From contig DXDR01000031.1 of the NCBI GenBank assembly GCA_019115385.1, positions 1 through 57,612 of the forward strand: a DNA stretch of 57,612 nt, given 5' to 3'. The notes below the pieces were generated by a model. It had not been told where the DNA came from. It saw nothing but the letters and a program-made list of their open reading frames with translations, and made no database searches. This document shows positions 1 through 7,092 of this stretch, in pieces (position 1 is the stretch's first letter; every line of letters starts with the position of its first letter). This DNA is from Candidatus Mediterraneibacter avicola. Lineage in GTDB: Bacteria > Bacillota > Clostridia > Lachnospirales > Lachnospiraceae. Made by a program: the position numbers and the translations under genes.

Positions 1-40
1 AAGCATTCCTATAGAGAATGAAATTTGAACTTTGAAAAAA

Positions 41-107
41 TAAAATCTCCCCGTATGATGTATATGAGTTTAGCGACTTAATACATCTGAATACAAAGGA
101 GATTTTA
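41..107 (+). promoter_or_regulatory. Leader hairpin that buries the transposase ribosome site
   Basis: TAAAATCTCC at 41-50 is the exact reverse complement of GGAGATTTTA at 98-107. Inside it, GATGTAT at 57-63 pairs with ATACATC at 81-87. The 3' arm of the outer stem contains the Shine-Dalgarno sequence (AAAGGAG, 95-101) of the transposase that starts at 113. A transcript reading in from outside would fold and hide the ribosome site. Such control is known for other insertion sequences; here it is inferred from pairing only. Confidence 0.6.
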
Positions 108-112
108 TAGCA

Positions 113-1414
113 ATGAAAGTAAAGTATGAAGACCGCCTGAAACAAAAGTTGCTCGCCATCACACCAGATACCCTTGTGGTTGGCGTGGATATCGCCAAAA
201 ACTATCAGTGGGCAAGATTCGTCGATTTTCGGGGCATAGAACACAGCCGTGCCTTGAAATTAAAAAACAGGAAAGGCGGTTTCGAAATTATATTAGCAAG
301 AATCCGGGAAATCTGCAAGAAGGAAAATTTCGCAAAGGTTGTTGTCGGAATGGAGCCAACAGGACATTACTGGAAAGCCTTTGCCAACTGGTTGGAGAAA
401 CAGGACGGAATAACGGTTGTCCTTGTGAATCCCTATGCAACCAAACGGGCAAAAGAACTGGATGACAACAGCCAGACAAAATCGGATAAAAAAGACGCCC
501 TGACGATTGCCAAGCTGGTGAAAGACGGAAGATATTTTGAACTATATCTGCCACACGACATTTATGCGGAGCTGCGAGGGCTGTCCACAACGAGGACCGG
601 GTTAAACAAACGTAAGAACGCACTGAAAAACACGGTCACAGCGATACTGGATGAATTTTTCCCGGAGTATGAGGAAGTGTTCAAGTATCCCCTTATAGGA
701 AAAGCGTCCCGGCATATATTAAAGACCTGCCCGTTCCCCAAATTTATTATGGAACTGGGGGAGGAAGGCGTTACAGCAGAAATAAAAAAGGCAGTAAAGA
801 AAACGGTTGGCAGGAAGAAAGCAGGACAGCTTGTAGAGGCTGCGGAAGGGTCTGTAGGCGTGGACTACGGCGAGGAGGCAGCAAGGCTTAAGCTGCGGTT
901 GATGTTAGAGGAACTGGAGCTTCTGGAGAAGCAGACAGAGGAACTGGAGGACCAGATGAGAGCTGCATTAGAGAAGACAGACTACGCAGAGTTTCTGTTG
1001 AGCATAAAAGGGATCGGGGTCGTGACGCTGGCTGCATGTCTGGGAGAACTGGGAGACCCGACAAGGTTTGAGAGCCCGCGTCAGATGAGCCGGATGGCAG
1101 GCTATAACCTGGTAGAGGACAGTTCCGGGAAGAATAAAAGCGGGACTAAGATATCCAAACGCGGGAGAAAAAATCTGCGGAATGTGTTATATCAGATGGC
1201 GCTGACGATGGTTGCGACAAATGATGAGATGAAAGAGCTGTACCACTACCTGAAGACCAGGGGAAAAGCTCCCCTGCGAAAGATGCAGGCACTGATCGTA
1301 GTGAGTAAGAAGATATTGACGCTGATCCATACGCTTGCGAAGAAGAAAGAGAGCTACGATCCGGAGAAAGTCTTCGGGTCTGTCCGCAGGGAGCAGCTCA
1401 AAGCGGCTGCCTGA
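113..1414 (+). CDS. IS110-family transposase
   Basis: This 433-residue protein has the IS110 layout. An N-terminal RuvC-like DEDD domain begins with GVDIAKN around Asp26 and continues through VVGMEPTGHYW and the conserved KSDKKDALTIAKLV block. A C-terminal Transposase_20 domain carries SIKGIGVVTLAACLGELGD and a Ser/Gly-rich stretch (residues about 300-370) that supplies the catalytic serine in this family. Length is normal and the frame is intact, so it could be active. AAAGGAG lies 11 bases before the ATG, inside a hairpin. IS110 transposases recombine DNA under guidance of an element-encoded bridge RNA, for which the 3' flank is a candidate here. Confidence 0.93.
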   Translation: MKVKYEDRLKQKLLAITPDTLVVGVDIAKNYQWARFVDFRGIEHSRALKLKNRKGGFEIILARIREICKKENFAKVVVGMEPTGHYWKAFANWLEKQDGITVVLVNPYATKRAKELDDNSQTKSDKKDALTIAKLVKDGRYFELYLPHDIYAELRGLSTTRTGLNKRKNALKNTVTAILDEFFPEYEEVFKYPLIGKASRHILKTCPFPKFIMELGEEGVTAEIKKAVKKTVGRKKAGQLVEAAEGSVGVDYGEEAARLKLRLMLEELELLEKQTEELEDQMRAALEKTDYAEFLLSIKGIGVVTLAACLGELGDPTRFESPRQMSRMAGYNLVEDSSGKNKSGTKISKRGRKNLRNVLYQMALTMVATNDEMKELYHYLKTRGKAPLRKMQALIVVSKKILTLIHTLAKKKESYDPEKVFGSVRREQLKAAA

Positions 1415-1640
1415 CCATAAAGAGAGCCGGTAATGGCACGGGGACAAGGAGGTTTTCTCCATCAGCCCAAAGAGGCAGCATTAAAGCACAAGTCTGCCCC
1501 GTGCCTTTATCCATAAAGCAGAATGAAGGAATGTCAGGGCGTAGACCCAGTGAGAACTGATAGGGTAAGCGAATGGATATACATCGGCAGAAACACATTC
1601 ACCAATCATTCCATCCATTTATGGATGATGATGTAAAACA
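1415..1640 (+). ncRNA. Candidate bridge RNA region of the IS110 element
   Basis: The 226 bases after the transposase stop have no gene but several hairpins. GGCACGGGG (1435-1443) pairs perfectly with CCCCGTGCC (1497-1505), enclosing a 53-base loop region. CTTTAT (1505-1510) pairs with ATAAAG (1513-1518), and CATCCAT (1612-1618) with ATGGATG (1621-1627). CCATAAAG occurs directly at 1415-1422 and again at 1511-1518. In IS1111-type members the bridge RNA lies 3' of the transposase, so this location fits. The target- and donor-binding loops were not identified. Confidence 0.4.
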
Positions 1641-1703
1641 CTAAAAATATATCGGGAGATATATTGACAAATTTCAAATATTGAGATAGGAGAAAAAAGA
1701 GAT

Positions 1704-2009
1704 GTGATCGATCTTTTGGGATATGGCGAACTAACGGAGAATTACATATATAACAACATAACCTATAGAGATATTTTTCTACAAGAAGAGAATTTGGAGA
1801 CTTTTCTGGAAAAATTAAATCAGTATATGGACAGCACTTATCCAGAAATAGATTTTGAGGATATTAGTGTTGAGAGGCTGGAAAATGAACCCTATACAGA
1901 TAACAAGCAGCTTGTATATTACCAACTTAATGAGGTAAAGAAACAACTGGAAGCTGAAGGCGTGAGTTGGGAGATGATCGTGCAGCAGATACATACGCAG
2001 ATAGAGTGA
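1704..2009 (+). CDS. Hypothetical protein, 101 residues
   Basis: No family is recognised. The start is a GTG at 1704 with AGGAG about 12 bases upstream; the overlapping ATG at 1702 is in another frame and hits a stop at once. The protein is acidic, rich in Glu, Tyr and Asn, has no membrane segment, and looks mainly helical. A TTGACA hexamer lies at 1664-1669, but no good -10 follows at the right spacing. It sits just downstream of the insertion sequence, so the gene or its promoter may have been cut by the insertion. The product could be a C-terminal remnant of a longer gene. Confidence 0.55.
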   Translation: MIDLLGYGELTENYIYNNITYRDIFLQEENLETFLEKLNQYMDSTYPEIDFEDISVERLENEPYTDNKQLVYYQLNEVKKQLEAEGVSWEMIVQQIHTQIE

Positions 2010-2079
2010 TTTTCCGGGCGGAGAGTGAAACATGGAATGGGAACAGTATATTTTCAAAAATTTCAGGGAGGGATAAAGC

Positions 2080-2394
2080 ATGGCGGAGAACATAAATGTG
2101 AATCCGGCAGAGGTCGAGTCGGCATCAGAGAGAATGATGTATACACCTGTATTTTCAGAACCATTGTCTTTTGTTGATGAGACCAGCACTGTCAGCGCCC
2201 GCTGCGGTGCGTTATATCCTGAAGGGGCAGGATATATTGCCGACTGTCAAAATGCTTTAAATCATCAGAGGGTGTCAAGTGAAGAGTTCCTTGATGAGCT
2301 GAAAATATTTGTCAGAAAAAAGCATCAGGAACTGGATATGCAGGAAGAGGCTGTTTATCAGCAGCTCCTTGAGCTGCAGGGAAATAACAGCTGA
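2080..2394 (+). CDS. Small helical protein, possibly a type VII secretion partner
   Basis: This 104-residue protein has no signal peptide or membrane segment and is predicted helical. Size, acidic composition and the MAENINVNPAEVESAS opening resemble small alpha-helical WXG100-like proteins (TIGR04197 or LXG-associated types) that accompany type VII secreted toxins. No clear W-x-G motif is present and no toxin or EssC gene is in the window, so the assignment is weak. The ribosome site GGGAGGG lies upstream of the ATG. The gene follows the 1704-2009 gene by 70 bases in the same direction, so they may be cotranscribed. Confidence 0.5.
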   Translation: MAENINVNPAEVESASERMMYTPVFSEPLSFVDETSTVSARCGALYPEGAGYIADCQNALNHQRVSSEEFLDELKIFVRKKHQELDMQEEAVYQQLLELQGNNS

Positions 2395-2404
2395 AATTTA
2401 GGGC

Positions 2405-2461
2405 TTTCAAATCACAGAGACCTGTGCTATAATATTACGAGCATAACGTGCCCCAGGCACA
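2405..2461 (+). promoter_or_regulatory. Promoter and leader hairpin of the SCIFF locus
   Basis: TTTCAA (2405-2410) and a perfect TATAAT (2428-2433) are separated by 17 bases. A short hairpin, GTGCC with GGCAC around a CCA loop (2449-2461), follows in the leader. The Shine-Dalgarno GGAGG lies just before the scfA ATG at 2483. Confidence 0.65.
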
Positions 2462-2482
2462 AGAAGATCAGGAGGATAAGCC

Positions 2483-2626
2483 ATGAAACATATTAAAACA
2501 CTGAATACACAGACATTGAACAATACAGTAAAAAAAGGCGGATGCGGCGAGTGCCAGACTTCATGTCAGTCTGCATGCAAGACATCCTGCACAGTGGGAA
2601 ACCAGACATGCGAGAACCGGAAATAA
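2483..2626 (+). CDS. scfA: SCIFF ranthipeptide precursor
   Basis: This 47-residue peptide has six cysteines near its C-terminus (C21, C24, C28, C32, C36, C43) alternating with threonines and serines after a leader beginning MKHIKTLNTQTLNNTVKKGG. That is the hallmark of the 'six cysteines in forty-five residues' family, which is nearly universal in Clostridia. The partner radical SAM enzyme forms thioether bonds from cysteine sulfur to side-chain carbons of acceptor residues such as threonine. The gene has its own promoter and a strong GGAGG site, and is followed by a stable hairpin before the maturase gene. The biological role of mature SCIFF is not settled. Confidence 0.93.
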   Translation: MKHIKTLNTQTLNNTVKKGGCGECQTSCQSACKTSCTVGNQTCENRK

Positions 2627-2668
2627 TCCGGCTCTGATGTGAGAGAAAATACTCAGAAATATAAGGGG

Positions 2669-2701
2669 GTAAGGCAGCGGGCAGAAAGTCCGCTGCCTTA
2701 C
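2669..2701 (+). promoter_or_regulatory. Intergenic hairpin between scfA and scfB
   Basis: GTAAGGCAGCGG (2669-2680) pairs perfectly over 12 bp with CCGCTGCCTTAC (2690-2701). No T-run follows, so it is a weak terminator at best. It more likely stabilises the short scfA transcript or lets only part of transcription reach scfB, giving more peptide than enzyme. Confidence 0.6.
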
Positions 2702-2735
2702 GCTTGTACCAAGAGGAAGAAAGAGAGGAATCTTT

Positions 2736-4130
2736 GTGATACACCAGTATCAGAATAACGGATATAATATTGTCCTCGATGTAAACAGCGGAGCCGTGCA
2801 TGTGGTGGACCAGGCCGCGTATGATGTGATCAGGGAGCTGGAGCAGCAAAATGAATTCCACACCCCGGAGACGCTGAGATCAGAGGAGACGGCTGCTTTC
2901 CTGAGAGAGCGGCTGGGAGAGACATATACCCGGGAGGAATTGTCTGAGATCCTGGAGGCAGTGGCCGGACTTACGGAAGAGGGCCGCCTGTTTACCCGGG
3001 ATGTATATGAAAATTTTATAGATGAAGTAAAGCAGAGGAAGACGGTCGTCAAGGCGCTCTGCCTTCATATCGCCCACGACTGCAATCTGGCCTGTAAATA
3101 CTGCTTCGCGGAGGAAGGCGAGTATCACGGCCGCCGCGCGCTGATGTCCTTTGAGGTGGGGAAGAAAGCCCTGGATTTCCTGATCGCCAATTCGGGCGGC
3201 AGGAGAAACCTGGAGGTGGATTTCTTCGGCGGAGAGCCTCTTATGAACTGGCAGGTGGTCAAAGATCTGGTGGCTTACGGAAGAGAGCAGGAGAAGCTCC
3301 ACGACAAACATTTCCGTTTTACGCTCACCACGAACGGCGTGCTCTTAAATGATGAAGTTCAGGAATTTGTCAACCGGGAGATGGACAACGTGGTCCTCAG
3401 CCTTGACGGGCGAAAGGAAGTAAACGACAGGATGCGCCCCTTCCGGAACGGAAAGGGAAGCTATGACCTGATCGTGCCGAAATTTCAAAAGCTGGCGGAC
3501 AGCAGAGGCCAGGATAAATATTATGTGCGGGGCACCTTTACCCGAAATAACCTTGATTTTTCCGAGGACGTGCTCCACTTTGCAGAACTGGGATTCAAAC
3601 AGATATCCATCGAGCCTGTAGTAGGTGAAGAGACAGATCCCTATGCGATACGTGAGGAGGATCTTCCGGCTATCTTTAAAGAATATGATAAACTGGCAAA
3701 GATCATGGTGGACAGAGAGAAAGCTGGCGAAGGATTCAATTTCTTCCATTTCATGATCGATCTGGAAGGCGGGCCCTGCGTGTCTAAGCGTCTGTCAGGC
3801 TGCGGTTCCGGCACAGAATATCTTGCGGTTACGCCTTGGGGCGATCTCTACCCGTGCCACCAGTTTGTGGGGCAGGAAGAATTCCTTATGGGAAATGTGG
3901 ATGAGGGCATTGTAAATCCGCAGATCGCAGATGAGTTCAGAGGCTGCAGCGTGTACTCCAAAGACAGATGCAGGAAATGCTTTGCCAGATTTTACTGCAG
4001 CGGAGGATGCATGGCAAATGCATATAAGTTCCATGGCAGCATCAACGACACCTATGAGATCAGCTGTGAGATGGAGCGCAAACGTGTGGAATGCGCCATT
4101 ATGATAAAGGCCGCTCTGGCGGACGAGTGA
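2736..4130 (+). CDS. scfB: Radical SAM SCIFF maturase
   Basis: This 464-residue protein binds a [4Fe-4S] cluster through C116-x3-C120-x2-C123 (CNLACKYC). It has an N-terminal peptide-recognition region (residues 1-100, RRE-like) and a C-terminal SPASM domain with CGSGTEYLAVTPWGDLYPC and a final CxxC-x5-C-x3-C cluster (CRKCFARFYCSGGC). It installs thioether crosslinks in the ScfA peptide encoded immediately upstream. The start is GTG at 2736, preceded by GAGAGGA. Its stop lies 16 bases before the chosen secDF start, which suggests cotranscription and coupled translation. Confidence 0.92.
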   Translation: MIHQYQNNGYNIVLDVNSGAVHVVDQAAYDVIRELEQQNEFHTPETLRSEETAAFLRERLGETYTREELSEILEAVAGLTEEGRLFTRDVYENFIDEVKQRKTVVKALCLHIAHDCNLACKYCFAEEGEYHGRRALMSFEVGKKALDFLIANSGGRRNLEVDFFGGEPLMNWQVVKDLVAYGREQEKLHDKHFRFTLTTNGVLLNDEVQEFVNREMDNVVLSLDGRKEVNDRMRPFRNGKGSYDLIVPKFQKLADSRGQDKYYVRGTFTRNNLDFSEDVLHFAELGFKQISIEPVVGEETDPYAIREEDLPAIFKEYDKLAKIMVDREKAGEGFNFFHFMIDLEGGPCVSKRLSGCGSGTEYLAVTPWGDLYPCHQFVGQEEFLMGNVDEGIVNPQIADEFRGCSVYSKDRCRKCFARFYCSGGCMANAYKFHGSINDTYEISCEMERKRVECAIMIKAALADE

Positions 4131-4146
4131 GAAAGGAATGTGGGAC

Positions 4147-6549
4147 ATGAAGAAGAGCAGAGGAATAATCAGCCTGATCCTTGTGGCGGCAGTGATCGCT
4201 GCCCTGGGATTTATAACTGTCTGCGGGCTGGACGGAAAAGGAATGGGAGCCGCAAAAAACATTAATCTGGGGCTCGACCTGGAGGGCGGCGTAAGCATTA
4301 CCTATCAGGCAAAAGGCGACACACCGTCTGCTGAAGATATGAAAGACACTGTATATAAGATGCAGAGGCGTGTGGAGCAGTACAGTACAGAAGCCCAGGC
4401 GTACCAGGAGGGAGACAACCGTGTCAGCATCGAGATACCGGGAGTACAGGACGCAAACGAGATCCTGGAGGAACTGGGGCAGCCGGGTTCTTTGTACTTT
4501 ATCAGGCAGAACGGCAGTGACGGTACAGAAAATTACTCTTTGAACGCGGACGGCTCGGCTTATGAATTGAATAAAACCATAGAAGAGCTGGAGGCTGACG
4601 GCAGCATTGTGCTGACCGGAAGCGAGGTGGAAAATGCTTCTGCAGGGACATATTCTGACAGTACGACCGGGGCCAACCAGTATGTGGTAGAACTGGATCT
4701 GAACGATGACGGAACCGTAGCCTTTGCTGTAGCGACTCAGGAGGCGAAAACAAATGGAGAGACGATCGCGATTTACTATGACGGTGAACTGGTCAGCGTT
4801 CCCCAGGTAAATGACGCGATCACAGACGGAAAGGCTCAGATCACAGGTATGGCCGACTATGAAGAGGCGGAAGATCTGGCCTCTACTATCCGCATCGGCG
4901 GCCTGAATGTAGAACTCGAAGAAATCAGTTCCAATGTAGTAGGAGCGCAGCTTGGCGAAGATGCGATCCAGACCAGCCTTCTGGCCGGGGTGATCGGACT
5001 TGTGATCGTCTGTATCTTTATGTGCGTTGTATATCTGCTGCCGGGCTTTGCATCCAGTATTGCCCTGATCATCTACACAGGGCTGATCCTGCTTCTTTTG
5101 AATGCCTTTGACATTACGCTGACTCTGCCGGGGATCGCGGGTATTATCCTGGGCATCGGTATGGCGGTGGATGCAAACGTGATTATTTTTGCCCGTGTGC
5201 GGGAAGAACTCTCGGAAGGAAAAGCGGTACAGACATCTCTGCGGGCAGGTTTCCACAAGGCTATGTCCGCCATCGTTGATGGAAATGTGACCACGCTGAT
5301 CGCGGCTGCTGTGCTGTGGCTGCGGGGAAGCGGTACAGTGCGCGGGTTTGCACAGACCCTTGCCCTTGGCATTGTGGTTTCCATGTTTACTGCTCTTGTT
5401 ATAACCAGGCTGATCATTTATGCGTTCTATGCTGTCGGCATTCACAATCCGAAGCTATACGGCAAGGTGAGAAAAGCGAGAAAGCCGATGGATTTCCTTG
5501 GGAAGAGAAAAGTATTCTTTATCATTTCCCTGATCCTGTGCGTCAGCGGTTTTGTCGGAATGGGCATTAACCATGGAAGAGGCATCGGGGCAATGAACTA
5601 CAGCCTGGATTTCGCAGGCGGAAGTTCAACGACTGTTACATTTAATGAAGCGTATACGCTGGATGAGATTGACAATGAAATGATACCTGCCCTGGAAGAT
5701 ATCACCGGGGACAATAATATCCAGGTACAGACTGTAAAGGGCAGCAATGATGTCGTCTTCAAGACGCAGACGCTGGATCTGGAAACACGCCAGGAATTTG
5801 AAAATTATATGAATGAAAATTACGGTGTGGCGGCAGAGAGCATCAAGACGGAAAATATCAGTTCCACGGTAAGCTCTGAAATGAGAACAGACGCCGTGAC
5901 CGCAGTTGTGATCGCAACGCTGTGTATGCTTGTATATATCTGGTTCCGGTTTAAGGATATCCGTTTTGCGACCAGCGCGGTGCTGGCGCTGGTGCATGAC
6001 GTGCTTGTTGTGCTGGCGTTTTACGTGATCGCGAGAGTGCCTGTAGGCAATACATTTATTGCATGTATGCTGACGATCGTCGGTTATTCTATTAATGCGA
6101 CTATCGTAATCTTTGATCGTATCCGTGAGGAGATGAAAGAGAAGGGTGCGAATGTAGATCTGAAGGAGCTTGTAAACAAGTGTATCACGCAGACTCTGAC
6201 GAGAAGTATCTATACCAATCTGACAACATTTATCATGGTTGTGGCGCTGTTTGTGCTTGGTGTAAGTTCCATCCGCGAATTCGCCGCGCCTCTGATGGTA
6301 GGTATTGCCTGCGGCGCTTATACCTCTGTATGCATCACTGGAGCACTCTGGTATGTGATGAAGACCCGCGTGGGAGCAAAAGCCAGAGCAGCAGCACGGG
6401 CGATTCCTGTACAGGAGACGGCTGCCGCTTCAAAAGAGGCAGACGCCCCGCAGGGACAAGAAAACTCCGCAGAAGCTGCCGCTGGCAGCCAGAAGAACAA
6501 TAAAAAATCTGGAACATCGAAAAAGAAGAAAAAGAAACACAGAAGATAG
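4147..6549 (+). CDS. secDF: Fused protein translocase subunit SecDF
   Basis: The 800-residue product fuses SecD (first half, with NLGLDLEGGV and the P1 periplasmic domain) and SecF (second half, with NYSLDFAGGSSTTV). It has about twelve membrane helices and a lysine-rich tail. It uses the proton gradient to pull proteins out of SecYEG. ATG codons exist at 4138 and 4147. The second is preferred because AAAGGA ends directly at the first ATG but lies nine bases before the second. Conserved motifs GIAGIILGIGMAVDANVIIFAR and VGYSINATIVIFDRIRE are intact. Proximity of SCIFF and Sec genes is common in Clostridia. Confidence 0.93.
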   Translation: MKKSRGIISLILVAAVIAALGFITVCGLDGKGMGAAKNINLGLDLEGGVSITYQAKGDTPSAEDMKDTVYKMQRRVEQYSTEAQAYQEGDNRVSIEIPGVQDANEILEELGQPGSLYFIRQNGSDGTENYSLNADGSAYELNKTIEELEADGSIVLTGSEVENASAGTYSDSTTGANQYVVELDLNDDGTVAFAVATQEAKTNGETIAIYYDGELVSVPQVNDAITDGKAQITGMADYEEAEDLASTIRIGGLNVELEEISSNVVGAQLGEDAIQTSLLAGVIGLVIVCIFMCVVYLLPGFASSIALIIYTGLILLLLNAFDITLTLPGIAGIILGIGMAVDANVIIFARVREELSEGKAVQTSLRAGFHKAMSAIVDGNVTTLIAAAVLWLRGSGTVRGFAQTLALGIVVSMFTALVITRLIIYAFYAVGIHNPKLYGKVRKARKPMDFLGKRKVFFIISLILCVSGFVGMGINHGRGIGAMNYSLDFAGGSSTTVTFNEAYTLDEIDNEMIPALEDITGDNNIQVQTVKGSNDVVFKTQTLDLETRQEFENYMNENYGVAAESIKTENISSTVSSEMRTDAVTAVVIATLCMLVYIWFRFKDIRFATSAVLALVHDVLVVLAFYVIARVPVGNTFIACMLTIVGYSINATIVIFDRIREEMKEKGANVDLKELVNKCITQTLTRSIYTNLTTFIMVVALFVLGVSSIREFAAPLMVGIACGAYTSVCITGALWYVMKTRVGAKARAAARAIPVQETAAASKEADAPQGQENSAEAAAGSQKNNKKSGTSKKKKKKHRR

Positions 6550-6581
6550 CGTCAGGGTATATAAAAGACGAAAATAATTTG

Positions 6582-6618
6582 GAGTTGCCGCACTAAATCA
6601 GTGCGGCAGCTCTTTTTT
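6582..6618 (+). terminator. Rho-independent terminator after secDF
   Basis: GAGTTGCCGCACT (6582-6594) pairs with AGTGCGGCAGCTC with one G-T pair, followed by six T residues. It separates the SCIFF/secDF operon from the toxin-antitoxin remnant. Confidence 0.9.
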
Positions 6619-6666
6619 GACAGGGTGAAAGCGAAGATAATCGGGCGTATAATTTAGTGCACTTCC

Positions 6667-6693
6667 TGACATAATTATGCTATAATCATGTCA
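6667..6693 (+). promoter_or_regulatory. Promoter and likely operator of the antitoxin gene
   Basis: A perfect TATAAT lies at 6681-6686, flanked by the inverted half-sites TGACAT (6667-6672) and ATGTCA (6688-6693). Phd-type antitoxins repress their own promoter through such palindromes. The -35 (about 6658-6663, TGCACT) is poor. Confidence 0.5.
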
Positions 6694-6713
6694 AAAAGAA
6701 AGGGGCTGATAGT

Positions 6714-6977
6714 ATGCCGGTTATTATGCCGATCAAAGATCTCCGCAATACAAGTGAGATATCCGATATGGCTCACAAAATACAGGAACCGATTTTTATT
6801 ACCAAAAATGGGTACAGCGATTTGGTCGTAATGAGCAGTGAATTATATGATAGATTTATAAAAAACAACCGGATCGACCAGGCAATTTATGACTCCGAGA
6901 AAGAAACGGAAGAAGGCGGTGCTTCTATTGATCTCGATGAAGCATTTGAGAAACTGAATAAAAAATATTATGGATAA
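6714..6977 (+). CDS. Phd/YefM-family antitoxin
   Basis: This 87-residue protein has the Phd/YefM fold signature: MPVIMPIKDLRNTSEISDMAHK, then EPIFITKNGYSDLVVMSSELYDRF, which matches the usual 'P-I-x-I-T-K-N-G-x-x-x-x-V-L-M-S' core. The N-terminal half binds the operator. The C-terminal acidic tail (DSEKETEEGGASIDLDEAFEKL) would wrap the toxin. The gene is intact with a strong AAAGGGG site and a putative operator. Its stop overlaps the start of a RelE-type toxin gene whose middle is missing, so this antitoxin may be an orphan. Confidence 0.85.
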   Translation: MPVIMPIKDLRNTSEISDMAHKIQEPIFITKNGYSDLVVMSSELYDRFIKNNRIDQAIYDSEKETEEGGASIDLDEAFEKLNKKYYG

Positions 6978-7077
6978 ATATAAAATCAGATTAAACCAAC
7001 AGGCATTCCGGGAAATTGATGAATCAAGTAAAACCGTCCATGTTGTGACTGTACAGTATCAGGGACGAAATGTATAG
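6970..7077 (+). pseudogene. Internally deleted RelE/ParE toxin remnant
   Basis: A 35-codon frame starts with an ATG overlapping the antitoxin stop, the normal arrangement for such pairs. Its first 17 residues (MDKYKIRLNQQAFREID) match the N-terminus of RelE/ParE toxins. Its last 15 (KTVHVVTVQYQGRNV) match the family's C-terminal strand, where V-x-x-V-x-Y-x-x-R is typical. About 50 residues between them are gone, yet the frame is kept. It cannot be an active ribonuclease, but the kept ends might still touch the antitoxin. Confidence 0.75.
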
Positions 7078-7092
7078 GGAAGAGACAGAGAA

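Larger units (their letters stand above)
1..1640 (+). mobile_element. IS110-family insertion sequence (ends not fixed)
   Basis: The element is defined by its transposase at 113-1414 and by AT-rich, hairpin-rich flanks. IS110 elements usually lack classical terminal inverted repeats and make no clear target duplication, so neither boundary can be read directly. The left end may lie before the window. Downstream the hairpins stop near 1640-1665, just before the next gene, so the right end is probably there. Confidence 0.7.

Noticed and set aside
2669-2701. Rho-independent terminator after scfA
   Set aside because: The stem is strong but no T-run follows, so full termination is unlikely; kept as an attenuating or stabilising hairpin.
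4099-5445. Minus-strand open frame of 448 codons opposite secDF
   Set aside because: It lies wholly across the secDF coding region, has Cys/His-rich random composition, no ribosome site and no recognisable domain.
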